Notes under the pieces: model-generated | Seen by the model: only the letters and a program-made list of their open reading frames with translations | Database searches by the model: none | What the model was told of the DNA's origin: nothing | In this document: in pieces, positions 49,735-61,162 of the stretch | How the letters are laid out: every line of letters starts with the position of its first letter | Numbering within the stretch: the stretch's first letter is position 1 | Assembly: GCA_030278955.1 (NCBI GenBank) | Contig: JAOANR010000003.1 | Span: 57,095,628 to 57,159,627 of the forward strand | Length of the DNA: 64,000 nucleotides | Direction of reading: 5' to 3' | Source: Hygrophila difformis | Lineage: Eukaryota > Streptophyta > Magnoliopsida > Lamiales > Acanthaceae | Translations under genes and position numbers: made by a program

Positions 49735-51180
49735 ATACTGTCTGAAGCAGCATCAATGAGGGAAGAAGACAGAAGCAACCCCAATTACATAGGCATTCTC
49801 GAATCTCCTCCTGGAACCTTCCATGCCAACAAACTCTCCCTCCTCCCACTCATCTTCCTCACCTTCTACGGCGTCTCCGGCGGCCCCTTCGGCGTCGAGG
49901 ACGCCGTCGGCGCGGCCGGGCCACTCCTCGCCATTGCAGGATTCCTCGTATTCCCATTCATCTGGAGCATTCCGGAAGCCCTGGTCACCGCAGAAATGGC
50001 CACAATGTTCCCGGAAAACGGCGGCTATGTTGTTTGGGTGTCCTCTGCTTTTGGACCCTTTTGGGGCTTCCAGCAGGGGTGGATCAAATGGCTCGGCGGG
50101 GTAATCGACAATGCCCTCTACCCCGTCCTGTTTCTTGATTACCTCAAATCGACTTTCCCGGCGCTGGGCGGCGGCCTTCCTCGTGTCGCGGCGGTGCTGG
50201 CCCTCACGGTGGCGCTTACTTATATGAACTACAGAGGTTTATCCATTGTCGGATGGATCGCCGTACTGCTTGGGGTGTTCACGATCCTCCCATTTGCAGT
50301 GATGAGCTTGATCTCGCTTCCGAGGCTTAAACCGGAGCAATGGCTGGTGGCGGATATCGGCAACGTGAAGTGGGGTTTGTATTTGAACACTCTGTTTTGG
50401 AATCTAAACTATTGGGATGGCGTGAGCACAATCGCCGGGGAGGTCGAGAATCCGCGGAAAACAATGCCGAAAGCGCTGCTCTACGCGGTGATCCTCGTCG
50501 TCGTTGTTTATATATTCCCAATTCTGACGGGTACGGCAGCGATCCCCTTGCATCGGGAAATGTGGGCCGACGGGTACTTCTCGGACGTGGCGCTGCTCAT
50601 AGGCGGCGCGTGGCTGAGGTGGTGGATTCAGGCGGCCGCGGCCGTCTCGAATATGGGAATGTTCCTCGCTGAAATGAGTGGAGACTCATTCCAGCTGCTC
50701 GGGATGGCGGAAAGAGGGATGCTTCCGGAGTGCTTCGCCAGGAGGTCTCGTTACGGGACTCCATTGGTGGGGATTCTGTTCTCTGCCTCTGGCGTTGTAC
50801 TGCTCTCGTGGCTGAGTTTCGATGAGATCGTGGCAGCCGAGAATTTCCTGTACAGTTTCGGGATGATAATGGAATTTGCTGCATTCGTGCGCCTCAGGGT
50901 TGTAGCCCCTGAGGCGCATCGACCTTACAGGATTCCGGTGGGGACTGTTGGTGCAGCGCTCTTGTGTGTGCCTCCAACTGCGTTGATATTCGTTGTTTTG
51001 GCGCTTTCCACGCTCAAAGTTATGATGGTTAGCCTTGTTGCAGTTGTTATAGGCTTTATACTACGGCCGTGTATAAAGCACATCGAGAGGAGACGATGGC
51101 TCAAGTTTTCGGTGAGTTCTGAGCTCCCGGATATTCCGGGTGTGTATCGTGAGCAGGAAAATGAAACTCTAATTGAATAA
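49735..51180 (+). CDS. PUT: Polyamine/proton symporter (LAT family), main exon, right copy
   Basis: This exon encodes 481 residues of a plant polyamine uptake transporter. With the 5' exon the protein is 553 residues. Visible motifs are [16 protein letters not shown] in the first helix, [54 protein letters not shown] and the conserved SSELPDIP near the C-terminus. About twelve hydrophobic segments are present, and no frame break. The acceptor TTTGCAG at 49728-49734 fixes the exon start. The first in-frame ATG here is MREED, a possible alternative start. The exon is markedly richer in G+C, especially at third positions, than the left paralogue. The stop is 494 bp from the stop of the convergent uS11m gene. 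Confidence 0.95.
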   Translation: MLSEAASMREEDRSNPNYIGILESPPGTFHANKLSLLPLIFLTFYGVSGGPFGVEDAVGAAGPLLAIAGFLVFPFIWSIPEALVTAEMATMFPENGGYVVWVSSAFGPFWGFQQGWIKWLGGVIDNALYPVLFLDYLKSTFPALGGGLPRVAAVLALTVALTYMNYRGLSIVGWIAVLLGVFTILPFAVMSLISLPRLKPEQWLVADIGNVKWGLYLNTLFWNLNYWDGVSTIAGEVENPRKTMPKALLYAVILVVVVYIFPILTGTAAIPLHREMWADGYFSDVALLIGGAWLRWWIQAAAAVSNMGMFLAEMSGDSFQLLGMAERGMLPECFARRSRYGTPLVGILFSASGVVLLSWLSFDEIVAAENFLYSFGMIMEFAAFVRLRVVAPEAHRPYRIPVGTVGAALLCVPPTALIFVVLALSTLKVMMVSLVAVVIGFILRPCIKHIERRRWLKFSVSSELPDIPGVYREQENETLIE

Positions 51181-51674
51181 ATGTACCGGCTATATATATG
51201 TATTTAGTTGCAGATTCCGTACACATTCTTACATTACTCAGAAAAAATGAGTTCAGGGTAGGCCAAACGAGGGTAAAAAGCTTTGAATTTTGACTATTGT
51301 ATTGCATATTATTTGCATTACATCAAAGAATTGTATGGAGAAGTGTAAATGATGTGATAAAAGTTGAGCCCCAAAAAGAGTTGCCCAACATTTAGAGCTA
51401 TGCTGCTAAGAAAGGTATAGAATAAAGTTCAATATTCATCCATCAGCAAATAAGAAAATTTCAGGATGAATTCATGATTGGGCAACATTATCCACATATG
51501 ATCCTAGAAATACGCTATTTTATCTTTAATCTCCTACAACGGACATAAGATAAGACAATTACAAAAGTAAAATGTTACCTCTAAATTATTCTCCTGTGAA
51601 AAAGTAGCACACTGTTCACCCTGAACTCGGACAATCTGCCTCAATCCCCATCTCCACATCGACCGTTGCCACGA
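51181..51674. other. Convergent 3' intergenic region
   Basis: A 494-bp gap between the stop codons of the transporter (plus) and uS11m (minus) genes. It must contain both 3' UTRs and polyadenylation sites. No other gene was seen. Confidence 0.6.
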
Positions 51675-52255
51675 TCATATGCGGCGTCTCTTTGGGAGAC
51701 GGCAACCATTGTGTGGTTTACGGGTCGTGTCTTCGATGTACATAATAGGATTCACATTGGGCTGTGAATTTGAAAAGCCATCTTTAAAGCTCAGGATTGC
51801 ATCCTTCTTCTTCTTGAAAAATGTGAATCCATTCACTTTTACCACGACTGATTTTGTTTTCATTTGTCTTACTTTACGGCCTATGTCCTCTGCAGCCGCG
51901 TCCCCATAGTATCTGGTGAGTTTACCCCCTTTCCCAGCCAATTTTCCAGCAGAAATTCCAAGTTTTTTGTTTCCTCTAGAATCTGTCACCGTGACAAAGG
52001 CATTGTTACGCATCAGCTTAATGTGGACAACATCTGCGTTTGACTCAATTTGAGGAAGGGCGCGGCGTTCATTCATTTCACCTCCTCTATCCTGCAGTAG
52101 TCCCTGAATGTATTCCATAGAACCGGACATCCTTCCTGGATCAAAATCATTTAGCTTTCCAGGTGGTATGTAACTGCTAAAACTTCGAGCATGTGGCAAA
52201 GAGACATTCTCCACTATTCGTATGAAACCCAGCTTCATGCCCAGATTTCTCAGAC
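51675..52255 (-). CDS. NFD3: Mitochondrial small-subunit ribosomal protein uS11, exon 2
   Basis: This exon encodes most of a 235-residue nuclear-encoded mitoribosomal uS11. The uS11 fold is clear: NADVVHIKLMRNNAFVTVTD, SAGKLAGKGGKLTRYYGDAA, and the C-terminal HNGCRLPKRRRI, close to the family's HNGCRPPKKRRV ending that contacts the 16S-type rRNA at the platform/E-site. A long N-terminal extension before the domain (GSMEYIQGLLQDRGGEMN) is usual for the plant mitochondrial form. The exon begins after acceptor TTTTCAG (AG at 52256-52257) in phase 1 and pairs with the exon at 53008-53134. From memory, the Arabidopsis orthologue At1g31817 is NFD3, needed for karyogamy. Confidence 0.92.
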
Positions 52256-53007
52256 CTGAAAATTTACAATGATCGTCAAAATTTTGAATTTGATCATTGT
52301 TGATCTGAACTTCGATTCTTCGAAAAACACTAAAAGGAGCATTAGAAACATACAACACAATAAATGGACAAACTTCAAATATTAACTAAAAGTGCCAGAC
52401 CCACATCAGTAATTCTCGATCAGTACTCAGTAGCACTATCATATGGCATTTGATCTTCAGTTCAGATTAATACAAAATACTTTCATCCACAAATTCCAAA
52501 TGAAACAAGTATAAAGCAAGAAAATGAGGGCTGCATAATGGTTTTCCTATTCAGACAGAATCCAAAAACATCTATATTCTTGCATCCACTTGGCTGTTTT
52601 ACAACTCAAGCTATTTAGTGAATGTACTTTCTCTGATCCAATCAATTTTTCGTCCAAATCTGTACCACAACCAATATAACATTTGCTTACTTCATGTATC
52701 TAAAATGCACCACACTCCATACATCCATGGGTTCTCCAAATTCAAGCTACACTATCAAGTTACTTATTAGTTATTAGAAAATTAAGAAATGGAAACCATG
52801 GAAACGCATTCAATTAACAGAGAGAATTGCAACTTCTGCATACAAATTCGATCGAAACATTTCCCAACTGCCAATAATTTAGATAAAGACTGTGTTTTAG
52901 GGGTTAAAAGAAGCTAACCATTGAACTCGCAGAGCCATTTGCCAGTACATAACCGAAGAGGGCGAAAAAAAAATCGCACAGACACAGAGTGGTAAACGTA
53001 AACCAAC
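52256..53007 (-). other. Intron of the mitochondrial uS11 gene
   Basis: A 752-bp intron deduced from donor CAG/GTTGGT (minus strand, GT at 53006-53007) and acceptor TTTTCAG. It is phase 1 on both sides. No additional coding exon is needed to join the frames. Confidence 0.7.
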
Positions 53008-53134
53008 CTGAACAGGCATTTGCGTTTTGAGAAACCCCAATGAGAGACCTCTCGGATAAAGATCCACGAAAGCCAGAGGCTTGCCGCCCGATAGAGGCCC
53101 GAAGAGCCGATCCGAAAATTGATCTTTGGAACAT
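53008..53134 (-). CDS. NFD3: Mitochondrial uS11, exon 1 with targeting presequence
   Basis: 42 codons plus one base, starting at ATG 53134 (MFQRSIFGSALRASIGRQAS) and ending ...NANACS-G. It is rich in Arg and Ser, poor in acidic residues and amphipathic, typical of a mitochondrial presequence. It ends in phase 1, matching exon 2 and recreating a Gly codon before LRNLGMKLG. Another open frame over the same bases (down from 53208) begins with TTG, not ATG, and needs a less usual donor, so I prefer this reading. Confidence 0.8.
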
Positions 53135-53513
53135 TGGTGGAAAGTATGGTAGAGCAATCTGGATAGGGTTCTGAGGGTTTTAATAACGAAGGTGGTGACA
53201 AAGGCCAAGTGGTTGGGTACGGTGCAATTGGAAACACACGGCGGAGTCGAAGGTTACGGCGCCGGTCGGATTCGGGTGTGGAGATCGAAGTGGCGGAGGC
53301 GGAGGCGTTGGGGGAATGGAGAAGAGAGGAAGAGGGCGAGAGATTGTGTGAGGGGCCGATTGATTTGGGGGAATGGACAACGCTGCGAAGGGCGCAACGA
53401 ATTAGGGTTTTTCTGAAATGTCAGTAATGCCCCTATTAAAAGGCAATTTGAAACATTCAATTGCTTCTCTAATCTCTAACTATGGAGGTAAATCAGAACA
53501 AGTAATTTTACTA
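53135..53513 (-). promoter_or_regulatory. 5' flank of the mitochondrial uS11 gene
   Basis: GC- and purine-rich upstream sequence (plus reading GGCGGAGGCGGAGGCG near 53295). It likely holds the 5' UTR and proximal promoter. Overlapping open frames here come from this purine bias and show no domain. Confidence 0.45.
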
Positions 53514-53966
53514 CTCCCTCCGTCCCAATATAAGTGGCCTCTTTCTTTTGGGCACGGGAATTTAGGTAGTGGGATTTAGTAGTTAAAGTGGTGTGAGTAA
53601 ATTTGACTAATTCATCCATCTAATTTATAATGGTTACATTTGACTTTTAACCATATTTATTATTTAACTTTGACTTAATGTTATCGTAATGATATAGAAA
53701 GACCAAAATAGTCAAGTGTGATCTTGTTGGAATCGTCTAATCGTATAGTTTTAGAATATATATTTTATATAATTTTTATTTTATACCCATTTTGAGATAT
53801 TAATGGTTAAACATATATAGGAACTTTGTGCAGAAAGTACAATTGTCATTATTGTGGGTATTTAATCATGTTTATGTTAATCTAATTTATTTAAAAGGGA
53901 AAGTGGCCACTTTTAATGGGACACCCCAAAAAGGAATAGTGGCCACTTTTAATGGGACGGAGGGAG
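53514..53966. mobile_element. Stowaway-like MITE
   Basis: The ends CTCCCTCCGTCCCAATATAAG and AATGGGACGGAGGGAG abut TA. The right side repeats AGTGGCCACTTTTAATGGGAC, so this 453-bp copy may itself be a composite of two MITEs. Confidence 0.75.
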
Positions 53967-54346
53967 TACTATTTTTTTGGTAAAGTAATTAATTTTTTTA
54001 TTCAATTGTCATGACATTTGTACTTTTTAATTTGTGAATGACTTTTTTTAAAAAAATGTTTTCTCATGGATTTGGTGTTCACTGGGACCTTCGAAGGTTT
54101 GCTCTTTTTTTCTCTGGAAATTAGCACACTCATGAGGGTATGTAGTAAATGATGTCCGATTTAGACATGATTTGGCTTTTGATCCTACTTGTAATGTTGT
54201 AACCACTGAGCCAATTTATTGTTTGTTACATAATCGAAGCTGAATAGCTTCCATAGAAGAAACCAAAATCTAATTACCTACCTGTGGTACGAAGAACATG
54301 GGTTTCCTGCAACCATTTTCTGATGATTGATGTTCTTCAAGAATCA
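53967..54346. other. Spacer upstream of the NLR relic
   Basis: No gene or repeat boundary is supported. Confidence 0.3.
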
Positions 54347-54500
54347 TGATCGAATATTCAGGTTGGGAATATTGGAAATCTTGTGCCAATCATCTCCCCT
54401 GCCCTCCTCGCATCGCCTTACTAAATTTGGACATTTATTGACACACAGAGATTGCAGATTTGGCATTGCTTTAATGCAAGAAGGAAGTGATCCAAGCTTC
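54347..54500 (-). pseudogene. C-terminal relic of an NB-LRR resistance gene
   Basis: On the minus strand this reads [18 protein letters not shown] followed by [20 protein letters not shown] and ISNIPNLNI. The CPNL..RC..G.GDDW.KI..IP pattern is the characteristic last leucine-rich repeat and tail of CC-type NLR proteins of the RGA group. Only this terminal piece is clear. The next 600 bp upstream (to about 55100) contains at most faint LRR-like phrases (LKTLRIENAHE near 54870) broken by stops. No NB-ARC domain is present, so it is a relic. Confidence 0.75.
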
Positions 54501-55140
54501 TTTGGCTGTAAAAAAATACTTATGCAGGGAGCAATCTGGTAATGAGGTAGGTAAGCTGAGGAAGGTGGTAAAATAGAAGTAGGGTATCTGATGGCTTCAG
54601 GTATGCATAGTACCATCTTTGGAAGCTAAGTGTGTTGAGGGAGATTTTCCTCTGTTAACTCCATAAACTCCACGTACAACTACACTCTCGGATGCTTTAA
54701 CTCCTCCAGTGTTGTTGTGTCGCGACACAATAACCACCCCCCCCCCCCCCCCGGCAAACATCTCAGCTTCACTTCCAACTTCTGGAGAGAATGTAATCTT
54801 CATACAGCCCATCTATCAGGAGACATTGATTGCTCATGTGCATTCTCGATACGCAATGTCTTCAATTTAGATTGGTGAGGCATTCATTCCAGGGCCTCTT
54901 GAGGAATGCACATCATATTAGATCGTGCCAAATACTAAGCAAGTGTGGCTCTCAAGATTGGCCATGGCCAACTTGGGAGTTGAATTCAGACATAATAAAC
55001 TACTGCCCCTCCCTCCTTATCTACAGCTTTTTGAGTTTGGGGATCGAAGTTGTGGCAAAACCAATGAAGGCCAATGGTAAACATCAAGTTCATGTACACA
55101 AAACCAAATAAGCAAATGTGGCTCTCCTGCTCCTGCACCC
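54501..55140 (-). other. Degenerate sequence upstream of the NLR relic, with a poly-C tract
   Basis: It may be decayed LRR code (see the NLR relic) but cannot be read continuously. An 18-base C run lies near 54736-54752. Confidence 0.4.
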
Positions 55141-55765
55141 CCACAGGGGCAAATGGGGCGGGTTAATCGTGTACCAGACCCAAACCCAAAAAAATCCGAA
55201 GTCGGGTATCCGAACCCAAAATTAGTAGATCGGGTCGGGTATTAGGTTTTACAAACAAAACCGAATTACCCGATCTTTTTTAAAAAAAAATTATAGGAGT
55301 ATTATTTTTTAAAAAAATGACTATCTTTTTTTAAAAAAAAAAAATTCCCCACAATCTAGAGAGTATTTGTCTTTTAGTAATTCTAATTACATAATTTTAT
55401 GCAAACCAAAAATGTAAAACCTCATTCCCTAGTTTTTCGAAATATTATTAGTCAATTCTTGTCTGTTATTCGTTAATGAATGAGTATCGTTCTCATTCTT
55501 ATTTGTAAATTGTAAATCATGATGGTGATTATTGAATTTATCAAAGTTTTTTTAATGATTTGTTTTTTAAAAAAAAAGGTTTTTCTTTTTTTTTTAGAAA
55601 AAAGGGTGGGTACCCGAAGTGGGTACCCGATTCGGGTACCCGACATGTCGGGTATACCCACCAATGTCGGGTAGTGGTCGGGTAATTTATTTTTCTACCC
55701 GAACCCGATTAACCCGAACCCGACTAACCTGAACCCACCAAACCCGACCCCGACGCCCACTTGCT
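55141..55765. mobile_element. Putative hAT-like non-autonomous element with GGGTACCCGA repeats
   Basis: The left side begins near CAGGGGCAAATGGGGCGGG and repeats TCGGGTATCCG. The right side repeats GGGTACCCGA and AACCCGAACCCGA and ends near CCCGACGCCCACTTGC, a rough complement of the left end. This CG-rich-end, AT-rich-middle layout is common among plant hAT-derived elements. No clean target duplication was found. Confidence 0.5.
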
Positions 55766-55774
55766 TATTACTCC

Positions 55775-56275
55775 CTCCATTCCTGAAATACACATAGGCC
55801 GTCGCTGAAAAGCCTGAAATGCAAACAGTTCGTTGCTGAAATATATTAAGCTAAAGAATTGGAGTTTCAACTTTAATGAAGTCGTTGAAATGAACATTAT
55901 CAAGTCGCTGAAAAATACTATAGAATGTCGCTGAAATATACTATCATACGTCGCTGAATTATAATATCGTACATCACTTAAATAAACAGAAGGCGCGCTG
56001 AAAAAATTACGTCTATCGCTGAAATATAAACAAATCACTGAAATATATATAAGTTGTTGCTGAAATGTACTAACTATATTTTGGAGTAATATGACAAATT
56101 TACATTTTTATCCTTCAAATTAATCTCAACCGTCGATTTACAAAGTGAATCGACGGTGTTGAAAGGCCGCAATACAACTATATTTGGGAGTAATATGACA
56201 AATTAATATTTTTATCCTTCAAGTTAATCTCAACCTTTGATTTACAAAGTGAATCAATGGTGTTGAAAGGCCCCA
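55775..56275. mobile_element. Truncated element with TCGCTGAAAT tandem core
   Basis: Contains the same degenerate unit GTCGCTGAAATATACTA as the Mutator-like element at 25452-26137, and the same tail (TCTCAACC...GATTTACAAAGTGAAT). The tail is duplicated (about 56075-56165 and 56170-56275). The left terminus is missing. Confidence 0.6.
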
Positions 56276-56340
56276 ATACATCAAGACAAATGTCTTGATC
56301 GCATCCTAATTTGTCCCTATAGAATCTTTTTTTTTTCAAA

Positions 56341-57728
56341 TCTATATAATATATAAAAATAATATCTATATAATATATAAAAACAATATCCATTATGAAC
56401 AGTAACCTACTATTATGAACAGTAACCTATCAATTCTATCTCACAAAAATCCCCTTATGAACAGTAACCTATCTATTTCCTCAATATTCACTTTCTGCAC
56501 GCAATCTAATACACATTTTTAATGATCAATAACTCATAATAACTCAAATTGTGTACAAGAAAAAATTCTAAAAATTTGATATTTTAAAACTTCATGATGA
56601 GACGAATCTAACGAAATCCCACTTGACTATATTTTTTCTTATTTAGATGTTGTATAAGCATTAGTCGAAGTTGAATAATAAATAGCAGCAGAAGTCAAAA
56701 AAAAATTGCACTTTCAAAATATAGGAAAACCAAATTTGTGCGAAATTAACATTAAATAATTTAATTTCATTAATTATTATAGATAAAGAATACTACCAAA
56801 TAAAAGATGTAACAAAAACTTTATGGATTGATATTTGAATAATAAACCGTAGCAAAAATCAATCCATTTTCACTATAAAAATGAAGGAATTATATAATAA
56901 TATGTAATGCACTTTCAAAATATAGGAGAACCAAATTCGAGCGAAATTCACATTAGATAATTTAATTTCATCATTTATTATAGATAAAGAATACTACCAA
57001 ATAAAAGATGTAACAAAAACTTTATGGGTTGATATTATATTTATTTTTAAAGATAATTTCAATATTTGTTATATTTCTTAACCAATACTCTATTAATTGA
57101 AATTATAGTTAAAGAATATATTGTATATCATTAATAAGTACTTTATAGATTGATATTATATTCATTAATAAATAACAACTATTTGTATTAGATAAATTAA
57201 CTAAATTAGATGAATTGCAATGCGATAATAAGTTGATAAAACTATAGTCATTTTAATTTGTCTATGGATTCTTTTACAAGAGTATTTATTATTTTCTACT
57301 AATTTAATTTGGAAATATCTATATCTTTACGAAATTTCTAATATCTCAATGCTTTAGGGTGAATCAATAACAATAATCAATTATCGAGTACAATACGACT
57401 TAACGTACTTTCTTTGTAAATGTATGATATTAGAGTCGTGAGTAGAAATATTTTTATCTTTGCTTTTTTATTTTTTTGTCCCTTCAATTATTGTTTGTAG
57501 TATATGTATTTTTAAGATACTAAATTGATACATAAATATTGGTTATGATATCTGTTGGTCAATTTCTATGCAATGTATAGATGTACTCATATAATGCTTA
57601 AAATAGTTTAAAAAGGTTGGAGAATGTAATCGACATAATAAAATTGAACAATTTTATTTATTAAATCGGATAATTTTATTCATATATATTGTTCATAATT
57701 TCCGCCTATTGGGCGGGGGAAATACTAG
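56341..57728 (+). mobile_element. Non-autonomous Helitron
   Basis: Starts TCTATATAATATATAAAA after an A and ends in a GC hairpin (CCGCC-TATTG-GGCGG, 57701-57715) followed by GGGAAATACTAG and then T. These are the A^T target, TC start, 3' hairpin and CTAG end of Helitrons. The 5' terminal sequence is repeated at 56365. The 1.39-kb interior is AT-rich with a duplicated block (AAAGAATACTACCAAATAAA near 56785 and 56985). No Rep/helicase is present. Confidence 0.82.
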
Positions 57729-57746
57729 TACAGATAGTATTTAATA

Positions 57747-58013
57747 CTCCCTCCGTTATTTTTTAAGTTCACCATTTGCATAGTAGATATTATTCAGTAT
57801 TCATTGAGTAACTTTAATTCAATTTTTTCATATAGTTATATAAGATAAAACATAGTCAAGTGAGATCTTGTTGGATTCGTCTAATCACGTAAGTTTTAGA
57901 ATATCAAACTTTTATAATTTTTACTTTCATACAATTTGAGTTATTAATGATTGAAATGTGTATTGGATTACGTGAAGTGCAGAATTGGTGAAGTAAAAAA
58001 AGAACGGAGCGAG
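57747..58013. mobile_element. Stowaway-like MITE
   Basis: The ends CTCCCTCCGTTATTTTTTAAG and AAAAAGAACGGAGCGAG abut TA. The conserved TCAAGTGAGATCTTGTTGGA block is present. Confidence 0.75.
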
Positions 58014-58092
58014 TAGAGTATAACAGATACTAATTAATAGATATGGGTACAGATTACGAATCCTAAACAATTCTTAATAATTTGAGAGCATG

Positions 58093-58255
58093 TGATTCTT
58101 TTATAGAATTGGGCCAGGCCCACTTCACAATGGGCTGCTCAATTTCTGCAGCCCATTGACTCGGTTGGTCTATATAAACCGCATGTAGGCAATGATGACC
58201 AAAAAGCACAATTAATTCGTCATTTTGGCGCTCTATCTTGCGTTTTCGGTTTCTA
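58093..58255 (+). repeat. Upstream duplicate of the RPA1 core promoter
   Basis: 163 bp matching 63179-63341 with two mismatches by eye. It carries the same paired site II motifs (TGGGCC at 58110, GGCCCA at 58117), TATA box TATATAAA (58171-58178) and E2F-type TTTGGCGC (58224-58231). It is followed immediately by a Helitron-type 3' terminus rather than the RPA1 5' UTR, so it now lies about 5 kb upstream of the gene. Confidence 0.9.
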
Positions 58256-58290
58256 CTAGTAAGGGCACCCGCGGTACCGCGGGGATTTAA
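58256..58290 (-). mobile_element. Helitron-type 3' terminus
   Basis: On the minus strand the perfect palindrome CCCGCGGTACCGCGGG (58268-58283) is followed by TGCCCTTA and CTAG (58256-58259), then T in the flank. This is the hairpin-plus-CTAG signature of Helitron 3' ends. Its 5' end was not located with confidence. Confidence 0.7.
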
Positions 58291-58333
58291 ATTTTAAAGA
58301 GATATAATATAAATTTATATGTTAATCTAATTA

Positions 58334-58379
<46 letters not shown>

Positions 58380-58809
58380 TTGTTATGTAAATTTAAAACG
58401 ATTATTTATTTTGTGCTAGCACATCCATCCGTGCGATGCGCGTGGATGTAAAGTTTAAAAAATATATAAAATAGAAAATAAAGAATATTATTCTCCTCAC
58501 TATTTCGAAGTTAAAGATGAAAGAAATAAGCACAAACTTGTATGTTATTAAAATAAAACCACTAAAAGATTATATTACATGAATTGCAATTTGTTATTCT
58601 TATTTTGGGGCATTTACTGTAAAATGTTTACTTTATATGCAGGCCTAAATCTAAAAGCTGGACCTTTACGAAAACTCCAACATGCATTAGAGATTGATAT
58701 TGACTCTTGTGATAGTCATAGCATAACAAATAATTTGTGGAAACTGACTTCTTGAAAATTTAAACGGTATTCATGGAATAAGCACACTATTTGTCCACTA
58801 CTTTCTCGA

Positions 58810-59160
58810 GTCAATACTTCAACCCGCAGGACATTTTTTCTCATTTTTGTCGAAACCAATGTACTGCCAGTCAATACTTCACCCCAATATATTTTTCCCA
58901 TTCGTACCGGAATCAATGTAATGCCAGTCAATACTTCACCCTCCAAAATATTTTTTCACACTATTGTCGGAACCAATGTACTGTCAAGTCAATACTTCAC
59001 CCCAGGACATTTTTTCTCATTCTTGTCGTAATCAATGTATTGCCAGTTAATACTTTCACCCTCCAAGATATTTTTTCCAATCTCGTCGAAACCAATGTAC
59101 TGTCAGTCAATGCTTCACCCTACAGGACATTTTTTCCCAATCTCGTCGGAACTAATGAAC
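58810..59160. repeat. ~60-bp minisatellite, six units
   Basis: Six diverged units start GTCAATACTTCACCC. Each includes ACATTTTTTCTCAT-like and AACCAATGTACTG phrases. An open frame on either strand through it is a repeat artefact. Confidence 0.85.
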
Positions 59161-59345
59161 CCGCCCACGCGATGCACGCGGATGTAAAGTTTTAAAAAAA
59201 ATGATTAAATAGAAAAAAATAGTACTATTCTCCTCACTATTTCAAAGTTAAAAATAATTCAAAATATCATCACACAATTGTATGTTATTAAGAATAAAAC
59301 CATTAAAAGATTATATTACATAAACTTCAATTTTTTATTCTTATT
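59161..59345. repeat. Second copy of a Helitron-end-like segment
   Basis: CCGCGTGCATCGCGTGG (minus strand) and GGATGTAAAGTTT recur here as at 58420-58530, followed by the shared TATTCTCCTCACTATTTC stretch. Confidence 0.55.
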
Positions 59346-60125
59346 AAGATGATAGCAAGTCGAACACCACCCAATATCTCATTGAATTTCAATTTCATTG
59401 AAGATGATCGCCAGTCGAACATCCCCCAATGATCTCATTATCATACACATTGATTTAAAACAAAAAATCCAACCATTTACTTACATGAATGAACAGTACT
59501 TTCAAACGCATGTCCCATATAAAATCAATATTTCACCATTTCCTTCTAATATAAAATTCCGAGAAGCTCAATGGCATTGAAACCCGATTTCATTCTCCGA
59601 TTAAACAAAATGACTGTCACTCAAACACCCCCACTCGCCTATGATCTCATTGGAATTTTAATTTCATTGAAGATGATCGGCAGATGAACATCCCCTCAAA
59701 TGACATCATTTCATATGCATTGATTTAAAACAAAAAATCCAACCATTTTCTTACATTAATGAACAGTACTTTCAAACGCATATCCCATATAAAATCAATA
59801 TTTTACTATTTCCTTCTAATATAAAATTCTGAGAAGTCCAATGGCATTGAAACCCGATTTCATTCCCCAATTAAACAAAATGACTGTCAGAGTGTCAGTC
59901 AAACACCCCCACTCGCCCATGATCTCATTGGAATTTCAATGTCATTGAAGATGATCGTCAGTCGAACATTCCCCCCCCCCAATGATCTCATTATCATACG
60001 CATTGAATTAAAATGCAAAATCCAACTATTTGTTTACATGAATGAACAGTACTTTCAAACGCATGTCCTATATAAATTTATATTTTACCATTTCCTTCTA
60101 AATATAAATTTCCGAGAAGCTCATT
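59346..60125. repeat. ~270-bp tandem repeat, about 2.7 units
   Basis: Units begin AAGATGATCG at 59401, 59670 and 59948, preceded by a short partial unit at 59346. Each contains ATGAATGAACAGTACTTTC and AAACGCAT. The third is truncated at about 60125. Open frames in the unit show no domain. Confidence 0.85.
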
Positions 60126-61162
60126 GGAAGATAATATAAAAAGCTAAAAGAAATAGAGGTATTGAGATAAATTAAATATACTATAATACATTTGTGAACG
60201 AAACTCGAAACATTAAACGTACAGAAAAACAAATAATACATAATGCAATTTTTCTTATATAAAATATTAAAAACAAAATATTTTCCTATCATATCCTGAA
60301 TAGGATGTGCAGCAAAAAGAAAAAATAAAAAATAAAAATTAGTTTTATAATTTCAAGTATATGATATATTTCAATTTTATCCATTATGTCTTCAATACAC
60401 TGGTATACCATTATTATTTATTGAAATAAAAAGCAATAACTAAAAAAGTAGTTTTTTCATAAATAACCAAATTAAAAAGGAATTAAAAATATATTTTTAA
60501 TTTAAGTAAATATCAGTTTATGTCCAGTTCTTTTTTCAAAAGAAAATATTTTTTTACTACAAAAAATGTGAAAAAAATATATAGATATATTAAATTAATT
60601 TTGTATATGGTAAGATTTGAAAAGTAAAAGAATCAAATGATGAGGAATAAAAATTAATAATTCCAATAAAGACATAAACACATAGTAGAGTTGTAGTATT
60701 TATATTAATTAGAAAGGAAAATAATTGAGTAACTCAATGGGATGTCAACCCACTTGTTATCATTACCCTTTTTTATACATACACATATATGATATATCTA
60801 TAATAAAAATAATTAATTATACAAAAACTATATATTTATATAACTTATACCCCAATCTAAAATATTGTATGTGATAGGTCGTTAGCATTTAAAAATCCAC
60901 CAAGTAAAACAATATTTTTTACTATTATAAGTTGAAAAATAGTATTTAATTAGCAAAACACATTTGGAATCCAAATAAGTAGATTTCAATCTTTTAACAA
61001 CAATATTTTTATTTTCTATATAAATATTGAATAATAATAATAAAAAAAAATCACCTTCACATATAATAAAATGTATCATAATAGTAAAACCATACACATC
61101 AATCCAAAATTATTTATATATAAAATTTATATATTGAAATTTTCCCCATTCTTCATGATTAT
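60126..61162. other. AT-rich sequence, no gene
   Basis: Very A+T-rich with no coding or clear repeat signal. A candidate Helitron 5' end (minus strand TCTATATATTTTTTTC near 60580) was seen but is weak. Confidence 0.35.

Noticed and set aside
50327..50919. Antisense open frames within the right PUT exon
   Set aside because: They are shadows caused by the high GC content of the transporter coding strand.
52897..53208. Alternative 5' exon frame for the uS11m gene
   Set aside because: It begins with TTG, not ATG, and needs a less favourable donor to keep phase. The 53134 start gives an ATG, a typical presequence and a better donor.
58810..59195. 134-codon frame over the minisatellite
   Set aside because: The repeated peptide simply follows the ~60-bp DNA repeat.
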